A stretch of DNA of 27,361 nt. It comes from Proteobacteria bacterium UBA6920 (lineage in GTDB: Bacteria; Pseudomonadota; Gammaproteobacteria; SG8-11). The stretch spans positions 9,733 through 37,093 of the forward strand of contig DKAS01000100.1 in the NCBI GenBank assembly GCA_002448875.1. Reading direction: 5' to 3'. The notes below the pieces were generated by a model, which worked only from the letters and a program-made list of their open reading frames with translations, was not told the origin of the DNA and did no database searches. The first letter of the stretch is position 1, and every line of letters starts with the position of its first letter. Both the position numbers and the translations under genes were made by a program. Shown piece by piece: positions 8,101 to 16,009 of this stretch.

Positions 8101-8106
8101 ATTATA
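8101..8106 (-). promoter_or_regulatory. -10 box for the micro-protein gene
   Basis: The minus strand reads TATAAT, a full match to the sigma-70 -10 element, 24 bp before the ATG at 8077. The -35 region at normal spacing is GC-rich and poor. Confidence 0.4.
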
Positions 8107-8203
8107 GTTGTTGGCCGGCACCCAGACCCGGCCTTAGTGGGTGTAAACTGTAATCAACCTTGCCGGGATTAGCAATGCCCCCAACCCGTCGCCACGCCAT
8201 GCC

Positions 8204-8806
8204 ATGACCCTGTTCCCCACAGAGCTGCCGGTAATCGCCGTCAGTCGCTGCCTGCTGGGGCAGCGCGTGCGTTACGATGGCGGCGACAAACGGCAAACCG
8301 CGCTGGCCGAGCACGTGGCGGCGTCACTGCCGCTGCGTCCCCTGTGCCCGGAGTGGGACGCCGGCCTGGGCGTACCGCGACCACCCCTCAGGCTGCAGCA
8401 CTGGGGCGCTGACGTCAGGGTCCTGACCGTTGTCGGCGGCCTGGACCGCACCGTGCCGCTGCACGCCGCCTGTCTGCGCTATCGGCAAATGCTGCTGACG
8501 GTGGACGGCCTGGTCCTGAAAAGCCGCTCCCCCAGCTGCGGCATCGACGACACGCCGCTGCATCCGCCGCCGCCAATCCCCGGCGAGCCAGCCGTCGCAC
8601 CGGCAACCGGACCCGGCCTGTTGCTGCGCAGCGGCATCGTACCCGACACGCTGCCACGCACGGACGAACAGCGCCTGGCGGATCCCCTCGGCCGGGAACG
8701 CTTTTTTACCGCGGTTTTTTCCCACTGGCGGCAGCGCCTGGCCGTAACCGAAACGCAATGGCAGCAGGTGCTGCCACTGCTGCAACAGCTGATCAGTGCG
8801 TCCTAA
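8204..8806 (+). CDS. DUF523 / TudS-like Fe-S protein (possible thiouracil desulfidase family)
   Basis: The N-terminal ~150 residues follow the DUF523 pattern: VSRCLLGQRVRYDGG (Cys16), RPLCPEWDAGLGVPRPP (Cys48) and LKSRSPSCG (Cys112). In the characterised relative TudS, three cysteines of this kind hold a [4Fe-4S] cluster that removes sulfur from 2-thiouracil. All three are present here, so a cluster-bearing enzyme is likely, although the substrate is unproven. The last ~50 residues (from ~LGRERFFTAVF) are an extra helical tail; no DUF1722 domain is fused. The family usually has 'CPEVxGGLxxPRPP', so Trp-Asp-Ala at that spot is a small deviation. Start is ATG at 8204 without a strong ribosome-binding site. 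It ends four bases from the convergent thioredoxin-like gene. Confidence 0.8.
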   Translation: MTLFPTELPVIAVSRCLLGQRVRYDGGDKRQTALAEHVAASLPLRPLCPEWDAGLGVPRPPLRLQHWGADVRVLTVVGGLDRTVPLHAACLRYRQMLLTVDGLVLKSRSPSCGIDDTPLHPPPPIPGEPAVAPATGPGLLLRSGIVPDTLPRTDEQRLADPLGRERFFTAVFSHWRQRLAVTETQWQQVLPLLQQLISAS

Positions 8807-8809
8807 GAC

Positions 8810-9154
8810 TCAAGGCAGATCCTGTGGCGGTTGCTGCAGCAGATCGGTGATGCAATCGCGCAACGTCGCCAGTTGCGCATCGCACTGCACTTGACAATGA
8901 TAGACACCATCGCGATAGAGGAAGATGGCCGGCAGATGATAAACCTCGAACTCGCGCACCAGCGCCATCTCCTGCTCGCAATCCACTTCGAACACGCTGA
9001 CTCCGGGGTTACGGGCGCGGTATCCCGCCAGCACGCCGCGCCAGGCGCGGCAGGCGCCACAGGCGCTGCTGGTGAACAGCACCAGGCTGACACCGCGCGT
9101 CTCCTGCAGCGCATGATGAAAATCAAACTGATTGAGCCGGGTGAAACGATCCAT
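8810..9154 (-). CDS. thioredoxin-fold protein with CGAC motif
   Basis: A 114-residue protein of thioredoxin length. The active-site segment is FTSSACGACRAW, a C-x-x-C motif with Gly-Ala in place of thioredoxin's Gly-Pro. It is followed by VFEVDCEQEMALVREFEVYHLPAIFLYRDG, where the LPA element supplies the cis-proline loop expected opposite the active site. No signal peptide is visible, so it should act in the cytoplasm as a thiol-disulfide reductant or carrier. An additional Cys (VDCEQE) is present where many thioredoxins have an aspartate. GGGAAG sits close before the ATG. It lies 77 bp downstream of mtgA on the same strand and is probably cotranscribed with it; a functional connection to peptidoglycan synthesis is not evident. 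Confidence 0.82.
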   Translation of the reverse strand: MDRFTRLNQFDFHHALQETRGVSLVLFTSSACGACRAWRGVLAGYRARNPGVSVFEVDCEQEMALVREFEVYHLPAIFLYRDGVYHCQVQCDAQLATLRDCITDLLQQPPQDLP

Positions 9155-9231
9155 GATCTTCCCATTGCCAGAAACTGCAGTATCAGAATCACCTGCCAGT
9201 GAACGGGACGGGGCAGGGGGCCATGCCCGCG

Positions 9232-10005
9232 CTAATCCGACAGGACTTCGGTTTCCTCATTGCCGAATATGTGACGCCGGATGGTTTCCCGGTGGCGCAC
9301 GAAAAACCGGCTGCGCGTCTCCGGATTGTGCTTGACCGGCCCGGGCAGGGTTGCCGCCAGATCGATGGCTTCATCCATACTCAGCTCGTCGACACTCTTG
9401 CCCCAATAGTGGCGCGCCGCCGCCTCCACGCCGTAAATTCCTCGGCCGAATTCCGCGACATTCAGATAGATCTCCATGATGCGCCGCTTGCTGATCTTCT
9501 GCTCCATGATATAGGTCAATATCACTTCGTGCAGTTTGCGCAGCGGGGTGCGATCGGAAGTCAACAGATAGTTCTTGATGGTTTGCTGAGAAATCGTACT
9601 GGCCCCGTAAACTATCTTGCCCTTGCTGATATTGAACTCCATGGCTTCCAGCAAAGCCTCCTGATCGAAGCCCTGATGCTCATAAAAACGCGAATCCTCA
9701 GCCACCACCACGGCGCGTACCAGATGCCGGGGGATGCGCGCGATATTTACCGGATACCATTGCAGGCGCGGCCAACCGGTGTGCTGCCGCTGCTCGCTTT
9801 CGTAAACCTGCATGAAACGCGATTTCTGGATCGGTCCGCGCTGAAAGGCATCCCAGTCCGGCAGTAACAGCAAAATGTACCCGGCCTCTAACGCCAGCGC
9901 CAGCATCACCAGCGTCAGCACAAAACGCAACAGCGCAAGCCAGCGGCGTTTGCGTCTGGCTGCCGGCGCAGGAGAGGATTTTCTGGAAAATAGTCGCAAT
10001 AACAT
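9232..10005 (-). CDS. mtgA: monofunctional biosynthetic peptidoglycan transglycosylase
   Basis: A 257-residue GT51 enzyme that polymerises lipid II into glycan strands at the periplasmic face of the inner membrane, without a transpeptidase domain. One N-terminal helix (~24-48) anchors it. The GT51 motifs are all readable: VVAEDSRFYEHQGFD (Glu103 is the expected catalytic base), GASTISQQTIKN, KISKRRIMEIYLNVAEFGRGIYG and AATLPGPVKHNP. The length is close to that of other MtgA proteins, slightly extended by an Arg/Lys-rich cytoplasmic N-terminus. A perfect TATAAT lies upstream on the same strand (10041-10046). It is followed by the thioredoxin-fold gene. Confidence 0.95.
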   Translation of the reverse strand: MLLRLFSRKSSPAPAARRKRRWLALLRFVLTLVMLALALEAGYILLLLPDWDAFQRGPIQKSRFMQVYESEQRQHTGWPRLQWYPVNIARIPRHLVRAVVVAEDSRFYEHQGFDQEALLEAMEFNISKGKIVYGASTISQQTIKNYLLTSDRTPLRKLHEVILTYIMEQKISKRRIMEIYLNVAEFGRGIYGVEAAARHYWGKSVDELSMDEAIDLAATLPGPVKHNPETRSRFFVRHRETIRRHIFGNEETEVLSD

Positions 10006-10040
10006 GGCGTCAACAACGGTGGCGAATCACGGCAGGGGCT

Positions 10041-10046
10041 ATTATA
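10041..10046 (-). promoter_or_regulatory. -10 box of mtgA
   Basis: TATAAT on the minus strand, a full consensus -10, 36 bp before the mtgA ATG. No good -35 at 16-18 bp spacing. Confidence 0.4.
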
Positions 10047-10103
10047 CGCGAGCCCGCCCCTGTTTCTAGGACCCCGACAGCGGCTGGACGGGAGGGGATC
10101 CGG

Positions 10104-10109
10104 TATACT
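10104..10109 (+). promoter_or_regulatory. -10 box of the methyltransferase gene
   Basis: TATACT matches the -10 consensus at five of six positions, 62 bp before the ATG at 10171; the -35 is not obvious. Confidence 0.3.
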
Positions 10110-10170
10110 ATCGGCCTGGCCGCGCGCCCTGATTCGGCAGCGGACGACTAACTTACGAAGGGGATGCACC

Positions 10171-10770
10171 ATGCGTGAATTCTGGGAACAACGGTACGCA
10201 GAGGAAAGCCTGGCCTATGGCGCCGAAGCCAACGCCTTTCTCGCCGGGCAGCGCCCGCGTTTACGGCCGGGGATGCAGACCCTGGCGGTAGGTGACGGCC
10301 AGGGACGCAACGGCGTGTGGCTGGCCCGCCAGGGGCTGCAGGTGCTGTCGGTGGACTACTCCCAAACCGGATTGGAACGGGCACGCCAGCTGGCAAGCTC
10401 CCACGGCGTTACCCTGGATACCTTGTGCGTAGATCTGTTCACCTGGCAATGGCCGCGCGATTGTTATGACCTGATTGTGGTGATCTTCGTGCATTTTCCG
10501 CCCGATCAGCGCCAACGCCTGCACCAGTTGATGCTGCAGGCCCTCAAGCCGGGAGGCCTGCTGATCCTGGAAGGGTTTACACCGGAACAACTGCAATACA
10601 AAAGCGGCGGTCCGCCGGTGCGCGAACTGCTCTACGATCGCGCCATGCTGGCGGAGGATTTCCGCGATGCGGAAATAGAATTACTGGAAGAAACGCTGAC
10701 CGAACTGGACGAAGGCCCCTATCATCAGGGGACCGCCGCTGTGGTACGGCTGCTGGCGCGCCGTCGCTGA
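10171..10770 (+). CDS. class I SAM-dependent methyltransferase (TehB-like group)
   Basis: A 199-residue Rossmann-fold methyltransferase. Motif I is LAVGDGQGRNGVWLARQG, where the glycine-rich loop binds S-adenosylmethionine. The acidic end of strand 2 is VDYS, motif post-II is CVDLFTW, and the central strand is YDLIVVIFVHFPPDQR. The opening FWEQRYAEESLAYGAEANAFL and the overall layout resemble small methyltransferases annotated as TehB-like or as thiopurine/tellurite detoxification enzymes. The substrate cannot be assigned. AAGGGG lies 7 nt before the ATG. It is divergent from mtgA and convergent, with a 3-bp gap, to the bactofilin gene. Confidence 0.83.
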   Translation: MREFWEQRYAEESLAYGAEANAFLAGQRPRLRPGMQTLAVGDGQGRNGVWLARQGLQVLSVDYSQTGLERARQLASSHGVTLDTLCVDLFTWQWPRDCYDLIVVIFVHFPPDQRQRLHQLMLQALKPGGLLILEGFTPEQLQYKSGGPPVRELLYDRAMLAEDFRDAEIELLEETLTELDEGPYHQGTAAVVRLLARRR

Positions 10771-10773
10771 CAA

Positions 10774-11193
10774 TCAGGCGGCGCCCGCCGCCTTGGTCAA
10801 TGCCACCTGCTGCGCGGGACGCTTGAGCGGCTGCGCCCGGTAACGGGCCGGACTGGCCAGCAGGGCCGCCGGCGGCGTGGTGTTCATTTGCATTCCGCCG
10901 GTGATGCGCGCACCGGGGTGAATCTGAATATTGGGGCTGTAAAGATTACCGACGATGATAGCGCCGTTGAGCACGATCAGCTTGTCCCGGGCTACCACGT
11001 CACCGCGCACGCTGCCCTCAACGATGACGATATCCGCCACCATATTGCCTTTCCACTTGGCGCGCTGGGAGATCAACAGCAGACCTTCCACCTCCCCACC
11101 ACCTTCCAGACGGCCCTCAAATCGCACATTACCCTTACTTTTAAAAGCACCGGCGATAATGGTTTCATGGGTGACTGTCATAAAGTTCTTCAT
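10774..11193 (-). CDS. bactofilin (polymer-forming cytoskeletal protein)
   Basis: A 139-residue bactofilin: short disordered ends flank a central beta-helix of repeated strands (TIIAGAFKSKGNVRFEGRLEGG, EVEGLLLISQRAKWKGNMVADIVIVEG, DVVARDKLIVLNGAIIVGNLYSP). Family members polymerise without nucleotide and act in cell shape, stalks or local peptidoglycan synthesis. AAGGA six nt before the ATG supports the start. The usual neighbouring LytM/M23 peptidase gene is absent from this window, so this is a stand-alone bactofilin. A sigma-70-like promoter (11239-11267) precedes it. Confidence 0.9.
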   Translation of the reverse strand: MKNFMTVTHETIIAGAFKSKGNVRFEGRLEGGGEVEGLLLISQRAKWKGNMVADIVIVEGSVRGDVVARDKLIVLNGAIIVGNLYSPNIQIHPGARITGGMQMNTTPPAALLASPARYRAQPLKRPAQQVALTKAAGAA

Positions 11194-11238
11194 GGTAATC
11201 CTTTGGGAACAATTTCCGATTCGCCAAGCCGATACAGA

Positions 11239-11267
11239 AGCATACGCAGTGATCTAGCAAGAATCAA
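11239..11267 (-). promoter_or_regulatory. sigma-70-like promoter of the bactofilin gene
   Basis: On the minus strand TTGATT (11262-11267) and TATGCT (11239-11244) are separated by exactly 17 bp, each matching the consensus at four of six positions. The -10 lies 45 bp before the ATG. Confidence 0.4.
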
Positions 11268-11310
11268 TCCGCTTCCCCCCTTCCCGGAGGGGCCGTAATG
11301 TGGACTTAAA

Positions 11311-11331
11311 GTATTATTTTTAACATAATAC
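11311..11331. promoter_or_regulatory. AT-rich perfect inverted repeat in the bactofilin/rubredoxin divergent region
   Basis: GTATTAT-TTTTAAC-ATAATAC is a 7-bp perfect inverted repeat with a 7-nt centre in the 323-bp divergent gap (11194-11516). That gap otherwise holds only promoter-like sequence and a small GC hairpin at 11277-11292. It could be an operator for either gene. Confidence 0.3.
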
Positions 11332-11516
11332 AGCATTTTCCCCAGGCGAGCCGCCGCGGAATCAAACCATAGGCGCCCGTAACACTGCCTCGGTCTGCGG
11401 GAAAACAGGGCCCGACGGATGCACACCACCCGGAAACCCCGTCTTGTCCCAAGTGAGCTCGCAAGATTTGTTAAACTAAGTTTTTATTTCAACCTGAAAA
11501 TTACGGCGGTTAACCG

Positions 11517-11693
11517 ATGAAGAAATGGCAGTGCTTGATTTGCGGTTTTGTTTACGATGAAGCGCAAGGGCTACCCGAGGAAGGGTTGGCTCCGGGAACG
11601 CGCTGGGAAGATATTCCCGACGACTGGCTGTGCCCGGATTGCGGCGTGGGCAAGGCCGATTTTGAAATGATTGAAGTGGGGAGCGCCGCCTGA
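11517..11693 (+). CDS. rubredoxin
   Basis: A 58-residue rubredoxin, a one-electron carrier with a single iron held by four cysteines. Both ligand knuckles are intact: CLICGFVYD (Cys6, Cys9) and [13 protein letters not shown] (Cys39, Cys42). The conserved linker [12 protein letters not shown] lies between them. The length is typical of a single-domain protein. The reductase gene follows 37 bp downstream on the same strand, so the pair forms an NAD(P)H-to-rubredoxin electron delivery module. The terminal partner (alkane hydroxylase, flavodiiron protein or rubrerythrin) is not in the window. The start is ATG at 11517 with only a weak ribosome-binding site. Confidence 0.95.
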   Translation: MKKWQCLICGFVYDEAQGLPEEGLAPGTRWEDIPDDWLCPDCGVGKADFEMIEVGSAA

Positions 11694-11730
11694 GGGCGGC
11701 TGCCGGATCGGAGCAAGTGACGGAGCGGCG

Positions 11731-12900
11731 ATGCAACAGCCATTGGTAATTGTCGGCAGCGGCTTGGCCGGTTACACGGCGGCCCGGGAATGGCGCAAGC
11801 TCGATCGCGAGCGGGCGCTGGTGCTGGTAACGGCGGATGACGGTAGTTTTTACTCCAAGCCCATGCTGTCCAATGCGCTGGCTGGCGGAAAAACACCACA
11901 ACAACTGGCCAGCTTCAGCGCCGAGCAGATGGCGGCGCAGTTACAGGCCGAGATTCTGATCCGGCACCGCGTACTGCAACTGGACATCGACAACCGTACG
12001 TTGCGCCTGCGCAGCGACACCGGCGCCGAACGCACCCTGGCCTATGGACAGCTGGTGCTGGCACTGGGCGCCGATCCTGTCCGCCTGCCCTTGAACGGAG
12101 ATGCCGGCAATGAGTTGCTGGCGATCAACGATCTGCAGGACTACAAGATTTTCCGCCAGCGCATCGCCGATGCCAAATCGCTGCTGGTTCTGGGCGCAGG
12201 CTTCGTCGGTTGCGAATTCGCCAATGATCTGCTGCTGGCGGGCTATCAGGTAACTGTCGCCGACCCGATGTCCGCCCCCATGCAGCGCCTGGTACCGCCG
12301 GCCATCGGCCAGGGTCTGGCCCAGGCCCTGGAACAGGCGGGGGCCCAATGGCGGCTGGGCTGGGCTGCCGCGGCAGTCGACCACCACGCCGACCAGCTGC
12401 GCGTCACCCTGCGCCGTCTCGCCGACGGGGCGGAAGAATCGCTGGTGGTGGACAGAGTCGTGGCGGCGGTGGGTTTGCGCCCGCGGCGGGAACTGGCCCA
12501 GGCCGCCGGCCTGAAAACCGAGCGCGGTATTGTCACCGACGCCTGCCTGGCCACCTCCGCCTCCGGGGTCTATGCGCTGGGCGATTGCGCGGAAATCAAC
12601 GGCGAACTGCTGCCCTTTGTCATGCCCATCATGCATTGCGCCCGGGCACTGGCCAAGACCCTGTGTGGCCAGACCACCCCGGTGGTGTTCCCGGCAATGC
12701 CCATCGTGGTAAAGACGCCCGCCTATCCCAATGTGGTCGTCATACCGCCCGCCAACGTCGCCGGCGAATGGCGCTCCGAACAACAGGACGGCGGCGCCAA
12801 ATCCCTGTTTATCGACAGTACCGGCAAGCTTCGGGGTTTTGCCCTGGGAGGCACAGCCGTCGGGGAAAAAGCGGGTTTGCTGCAGACGCTCAACGGTTGA
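11731..12900 (+). CDS. rubredoxin-NAD(+) reductase (FAD-dependent)
   Basis: A 389-residue flavoprotein of the pyridine-nucleotide-disulfide oxidoreductase fold lacking redox cysteines. The FAD site is LVIVGSGLAGYTAAREW near the N-terminus, the NAD(P)H site is LLVLGAGFVGCEFANDLLLAGY, and the second FAD contact is GVYALGDCAEING. This matches rubredoxin reductases (AlkT/RubB type), and adjacency to rubredoxin confirms the role. The start is ATG at 11731, with GGAG just upstream. An in-frame ATG 60 bp earlier is excluded because it lies within the rubredoxin gene. The protein ends 8 bp from the convergent AAA-SPOR gene. Confidence 0.93.
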   Translation: MQQPLVIVGSGLAGYTAAREWRKLDRERALVLVTADDGSFYSKPMLSNALAGGKTPQQLASFSAEQMAAQLQAEILIRHRVLQLDIDNRTLRLRSDTGAERTLAYGQLVLALGADPVRLPLNGDAGNELLAINDLQDYKIFRQRIADAKSLLVLGAGFVGCEFANDLLLAGYQVTVADPMSAPMQRLVPPAIGQGLAQALEQAGAQWRLGWAAAAVDHHADQLRVTLRRLADGAEESLVVDRVVAAVGLRPRRELAQAAGLKTERGIVTDACLATSASGVYALGDCAEINGELLPFVMPIMHCARALAKTLCGQTTPVVFPAMPIVVKTPAYPNVVVIPPANVAGEWRSEQQDGGAKSLFIDSTGKLRGFALGGTAVGEKAGLLQTLNG

Positions 12901-12907
12901 ATGACTC

Positions 12908-14416
12908 TCAGTCCAGCTTTTCCTGCACCGGACCGATGCGGCGAATGCTGGGATGAGTGTCCTGAATAGGGCGCGGCAGGGCGGCCAGATATCTTTCCGC
13001 GTCCGTGACGCTGGAAAATTCACCATGCACCAACAGGTGCCACGGGTGATCGTTGATCAGTATATGCAGATAGGCCACACCCGCAATAATTCGCCGCTGC
13101 TGGAGAAATTGGCGCAGTTCACCGGTGTTGTAGGCGCCGCGCAGCTGCAGGGTATAGTGCGCCGGGTTCAGCTCCTTGAACCAGGCGGCGCCATCCATTT
13201 TCGCCAGCTCCGCGTCGCCGGCTGTCGCTGTCACCGGGCCGGCCGCATACTGCAGCAACGGTACATCACTGGCTGCCGGGGGCAACGCGGGCGGCGATTC
13301 CGCCGCCGACGGGTTTTCACCGGTGAGCGCCACCTTGAGCGTATCAGCGGCTTCGTCAGCCACAGCCGTTGGACGACTGTAGCGCAAGCTGCCTGCCAGC
13401 ACCGAATTCGCCGCCGGCGAGGCGATGAGCAGCGGGCCCTGACCGGACAGATTGAGCTGCCGCTGACTGCCGTAGAAGGTTCCCCACAGCTCCTCCCCCA
13501 GCTTCAACCGCATGGGATACAGGTAGTAGTACGCCGCCAGCGCCGCCAGCAGAAGCAGTAACAACCAGGTGCGGCGCAGCCCGCCGACGACACGGTGCAA
13601 TATCGCCCGGTCCCTGGCATCAAGAAAATCCCGCGCCAGCATTTCATTGATGCGTATCGGCAAACCGCCGGACGCCTGGTGCATGGCCTTCAATGCTCGT
13701 GGCCGCGGCTTGGGCAGCTGGTAACCGCACTGCAACAGGCGGTCTTCCACATAAAAGGAGACATCCACTTCGTTCAGTCGCGGCAGGTAGATGAAATTCG
13801 CCCAGCCGTCGGTGAAGCCACGCAGGGAATCGTGAATCAGCGAATGTTTGATATCCGGTTCGCTGAACAGAAGAATGGCGAAACGAGATTGTTTGGCGGC
13901 CAGCAACTTTTTAATACACAACAAAGCGCGCAAGTTATCCTGGGACAGATTGTGCGCATCATCAATCACCAGGACATGATTCAGCTGGCCGCTCTGATTG
14001 GTAAGATGCTTGCAGAGTTCCTGGAATGTCAGGTTCTGTTTGCTGACGCCGGTGGCGGTAGCCACCGCCTTGACCAGATCGCGCACGGTAAAATCCTGCA
14101 CGGCGTTGATGTGCACCAGGACCTTGTCGCGCCAGTATTCCCGCTCGCAATGCTCGGCGAGCGTGGATTTACCGCTGCCGAAATCGCCGACGACCAGGAT
14201 GATGGCTTTGCCATGGTCAACCATATGGACCAGGGTGGAGATGCGCTGCTGCAGCGCCGGGTATAAAAACAGCGTGGTACCGGCGGAAAGCGCCAGCGCC
14301 TCGCCTAAAACCGGAGGATTATTAGAGCTTATGTCGACTCCCTGATCCTGCACCGCTTCCGCAGCGGCTTCAGGAACGGACACCGGCTCAATTGGTTTTT
14401 TATTTGCGAATCCCAT
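12908..14416 (-). CDS. AAA ATPase with membrane helix and C-terminal SPOR domain (DamX-like)
   Basis: A 502-residue inner-membrane protein. Residues ~45-275 form a cytoplasmic ExeA/MSHA-type AAA ATPase with Walker A GDFGSGKST (77-85), Walker B VLVIDDAHN (148-156) and the C-terminal GGLPIRINEM helix. One membrane helix (~282-301) follows, then a ~120-residue Ala/Pro-rich periplasmic linker and a SPOR-like domain (~425-500: YTLQLRGAYNTGELRQFLQ ... WHLLVHGEFSSVTDAERYLAALP). SPOR domains bind denuded peptidoglycan at division sites. The arrangement is that of AAA-bearing DamX relatives in gammaproteobacteria, which usually sit behind aroK-aroB; here the gene stands alone. Start is ATG at 14416. 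Confidence 0.88.
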   Translation of the reverse strand: MGFANKKPIEPVSVPEAAAEAVQDQGVDISSNNPPVLGEALALSAGTTLFLYPALQQRISTLVHMVDHGKAIILVVGDFGSGKSTLAEHCEREYWRDKVLVHINAVQDFTVRDLVKAVATATGVSKQNLTFQELCKHLTNQSGQLNHVLVIDDAHNLSQDNLRALLCIKKLLAAKQSRFAILLFSEPDIKHSLIHDSLRGFTDGWANFIYLPRLNEVDVSFYVEDRLLQCGYQLPKPRPRALKAMHQASGGLPIRINEMLARDFLDARDRAILHRVVGGLRRTWLLLLLLAALAAYYYLYPMRLKLGEELWGTFYGSQRQLNLSGQGPLLIASPAANSVLAGSLRYSRPTAVADEAADTLKVALTGENPSAAESPPALPPAASDVPLLQYAAGPVTATAGDAELAKMDGAAWFKELNPAHYTLQLRGAYNTGELRQFLQQRRIIAGVAYLHILINDHPWHLLVHGEFSSVTDAERYLAALPRPIQDTHPSIRRIGPVQEKLD

Positions 14417-14584
14417 ACTACATAAAGGTTATTGATAGGAGTTTTAAATGTGCCTTCCTGTTTACGACTGCGGCTTAAGTTCCTTTAATAAGGTCTTCCA
14501 CAGGAAATTGATTAATTTACACACAGAATCCCACAAGACATGAACTACCAATACCCACACCGTCACAAATTTACGCGATACAAA

Positions 14585-15565
14585 ATGGCGATCAGCTGGC
14601 GCGACTGGCTGATTGTTAGCCTGTTTCTGCTCCCGTGGCCGGCCGGAGCAAGCCAATGCAGCGCCGGTCAACAATGGTATTTACCCGCCACCGCCCGCAG
14701 CATTTCCAGTGACGAATGGTTGACGCAAACCGACTCTAAATCCGTTATTTTAATAGGCGAACACCACGACAACGCCGACCACCACCGCTGGCAACAACAG
14801 GTACTGCAACGTCTGCTGCAGACCTACGCGCCTCGCCGTCAGGTCATGGTCGGCTTTGAAATGATTCCGCGATCGCGACAAAATGTCCTAAGCGCCTGGC
14901 AAACCGGCAGCCAGAGCCTGGACGAACTGCGCCAGCGCCTGCCCTGGGAGGCGGGCTGGGGTTTCGACTTCGCGTATTACTCACCGCTGCTGGACCTGGC
15001 GCGGCGGCAGGCTAAGCGCCTGCTGGCTTTGAATGCTGATGACGAGCTGGTCACCCGCGTGCGGGACAGCGGCTGGGAACAAACCCCGGATGCATTACGC
15101 CAGGGTCTGCAGGCACCGGCGCCCCCCTCCCGGGACTACCTGCGCATCCTGGCCGGCAGTTTCCTGGCTCACGCACCGCCCCAGGGCGAAGAAGACGCGG
15201 CCCAACGCAAACAGCGTTTTCTACGTTTCGTCCAGGGTCAGCAGGTATGGGACAGCGTGATGGCGCAATCCATTGCTCAGGCCCTGCACACCGCCCCCGA
15301 TGCCCTGGTTATCGCTTTCATGGGCAGTTGGCATATGATAGCCGGGGGTGGGGTTGCCCATCAGCTCCGACAGTTGGGTGTCAAAGACCTCGCTATCCTG
15401 GTACCCTGGGACAGCCATCTGGATTGCGACTTGATCAGCGACGGCTTTGCCGACGCGGTATACGGTCTCGACTACCGTCGAACCGGCAAGCTCCCGCGCC
15501 AGTCGCCGCCAGACGCACGCGCTCCCGAGGCAGATACAGTAGACAGAGAGAAAACCACACCATGA
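14585..15565 (+). CDS. ChaN-family (haem-regulated/Tiki-like) exported protein, first copy
   Basis: A 326-residue protein from the ATG at 14585. An upstream in-frame ATG at 14540 would add 15 polar residues, and neither has a ribosome-binding site. A signal peptide (WLIVSLFLLPWPAGAS) precedes a ChaN/DUF399 domain. The domain opens with VILIGEHHDNADHH, a His-rich metal/haem-site motif, and continues with MVGFEMIPRSRQ and, near the end, VIAFMGSWHMIAGGGVAHQL. Known ChaN proteins are outer-membrane lipoproteins that bind haem, and the fold is shared with TraB/Tiki proteases. An AT-rich palindrome AAATT-GATT-AATTT (14505-14518) lies upstream. The stop overlaps the next gene's ATG as ATGA, so the two are translationally coupled. 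Confidence 0.85.
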   Translation: MAISWRDWLIVSLFLLPWPAGASQCSAGQQWYLPATARSISSDEWLTQTDSKSVILIGEHHDNADHHRWQQQVLQRLLQTYAPRRQVMVGFEMIPRSRQNVLSAWQTGSQSLDELRQRLPWEAGWGFDFAYYSPLLDLARRQAKRLLALNADDELVTRVRDSGWEQTPDALRQGLQAPAPPSRDYLRILAGSFLAHAPPQGEEDAAQRKQRFLRFVQGQQVWDSVMAQSIAQALHTAPDALVIAFMGSWHMIAGGGVAHQLRQLGVKDLAILVPWDSHLDCDLISDGFADAVYGLDYRRTGKLPRQSPPDARAPEADTVDREKTTP

Positions 15566-16008
15566 GGCAAAGTCTTGTTCACAACAACACCGGCGGTACT
15601 TGCCGCCTGGCAATGACATTGATTTTTTGCCTGGGCATCGTCGGCTGTGACGACAATGGCCCCGCATTGCAGCAAGTCATGGAACGCGGCGATCAGCTGT
15701 TTACCAGCGAACAGGCCGGCAATATGGACGCGATGCTGGCGCAATACGACGAACAGTTTTTCGCTGCCCACTCCCGCGATGACTGGCGCCGGCAGCTGGA
15801 AACGACCCGACGCGACCTGGGCGATTTACGCAGCTTCACCCTGCGCCAGAAACACTACGACACCCGCTTGAGCGGCCGGTTTTTCATCTTCGAATATCAG
15901 GTGATCTATGACCGGGGCAGCGCCTGGGAAACCTTGACGTTCATCAATCCCAACAACAGCCCGGACATCCGCCTGGTCGGGCACCAGATCAAAGAAATGA
16001 GGTCCTGA
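15562..16008 (+). CDS. small lipoprotein between the two ChaN genes
   Basis: A 148-residue protein with a signal sequence ending in the lipobox IVGC (MTLIFCLGIVGC), followed by Asp-Asp, which by the +2 rule argues for inner-membrane retention. The mature part begins with a helix (LQQVMERGDQLFTSEQAG), then a mixed alpha/beta domain resembling small NTF2-like or DUF-type domains (FFIFEYQVIYDRGSAWETLTFIN). No family is confidently recognised. Its ATG overlaps the upstream ChaN stop by four bases, and the next ChaN gene starts two bases after its stop. This fixes it in a three-gene operon and suggests a shared complex or pathway. Confidence 0.82.
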   Translation: MRQSLVHNNTGGTCRLAMTLIFCLGIVGCDDNGPALQQVMERGDQLFTSEQAGNMDAMLAQYDEQFFAAHSRDDWRRQLETTRRDLGDLRSFTLRQKHYDTRLSGRFFIFEYQVIYDRGSAWETLTFINPNNSPDIRLVGHQIKEMRS

Positions 16009-16009
16009 T

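Noticed and set aside
8113..8133. GGCCGG-N9-CCGGCC inverted repeat upstream of the DUF523 gene
   Set aside because: A short GC-only repeat is expected by chance at this composition, and it lies beyond the micro-protein's -10 box without a defined role.
14505..14518. AAATT-GATT-AATTT palindrome as a Fur box before the ChaN operon
   Set aside because: It does not fit the Fur 7-1-7 consensus well enough; kept only as an AT-rich palindrome in the gene entry.
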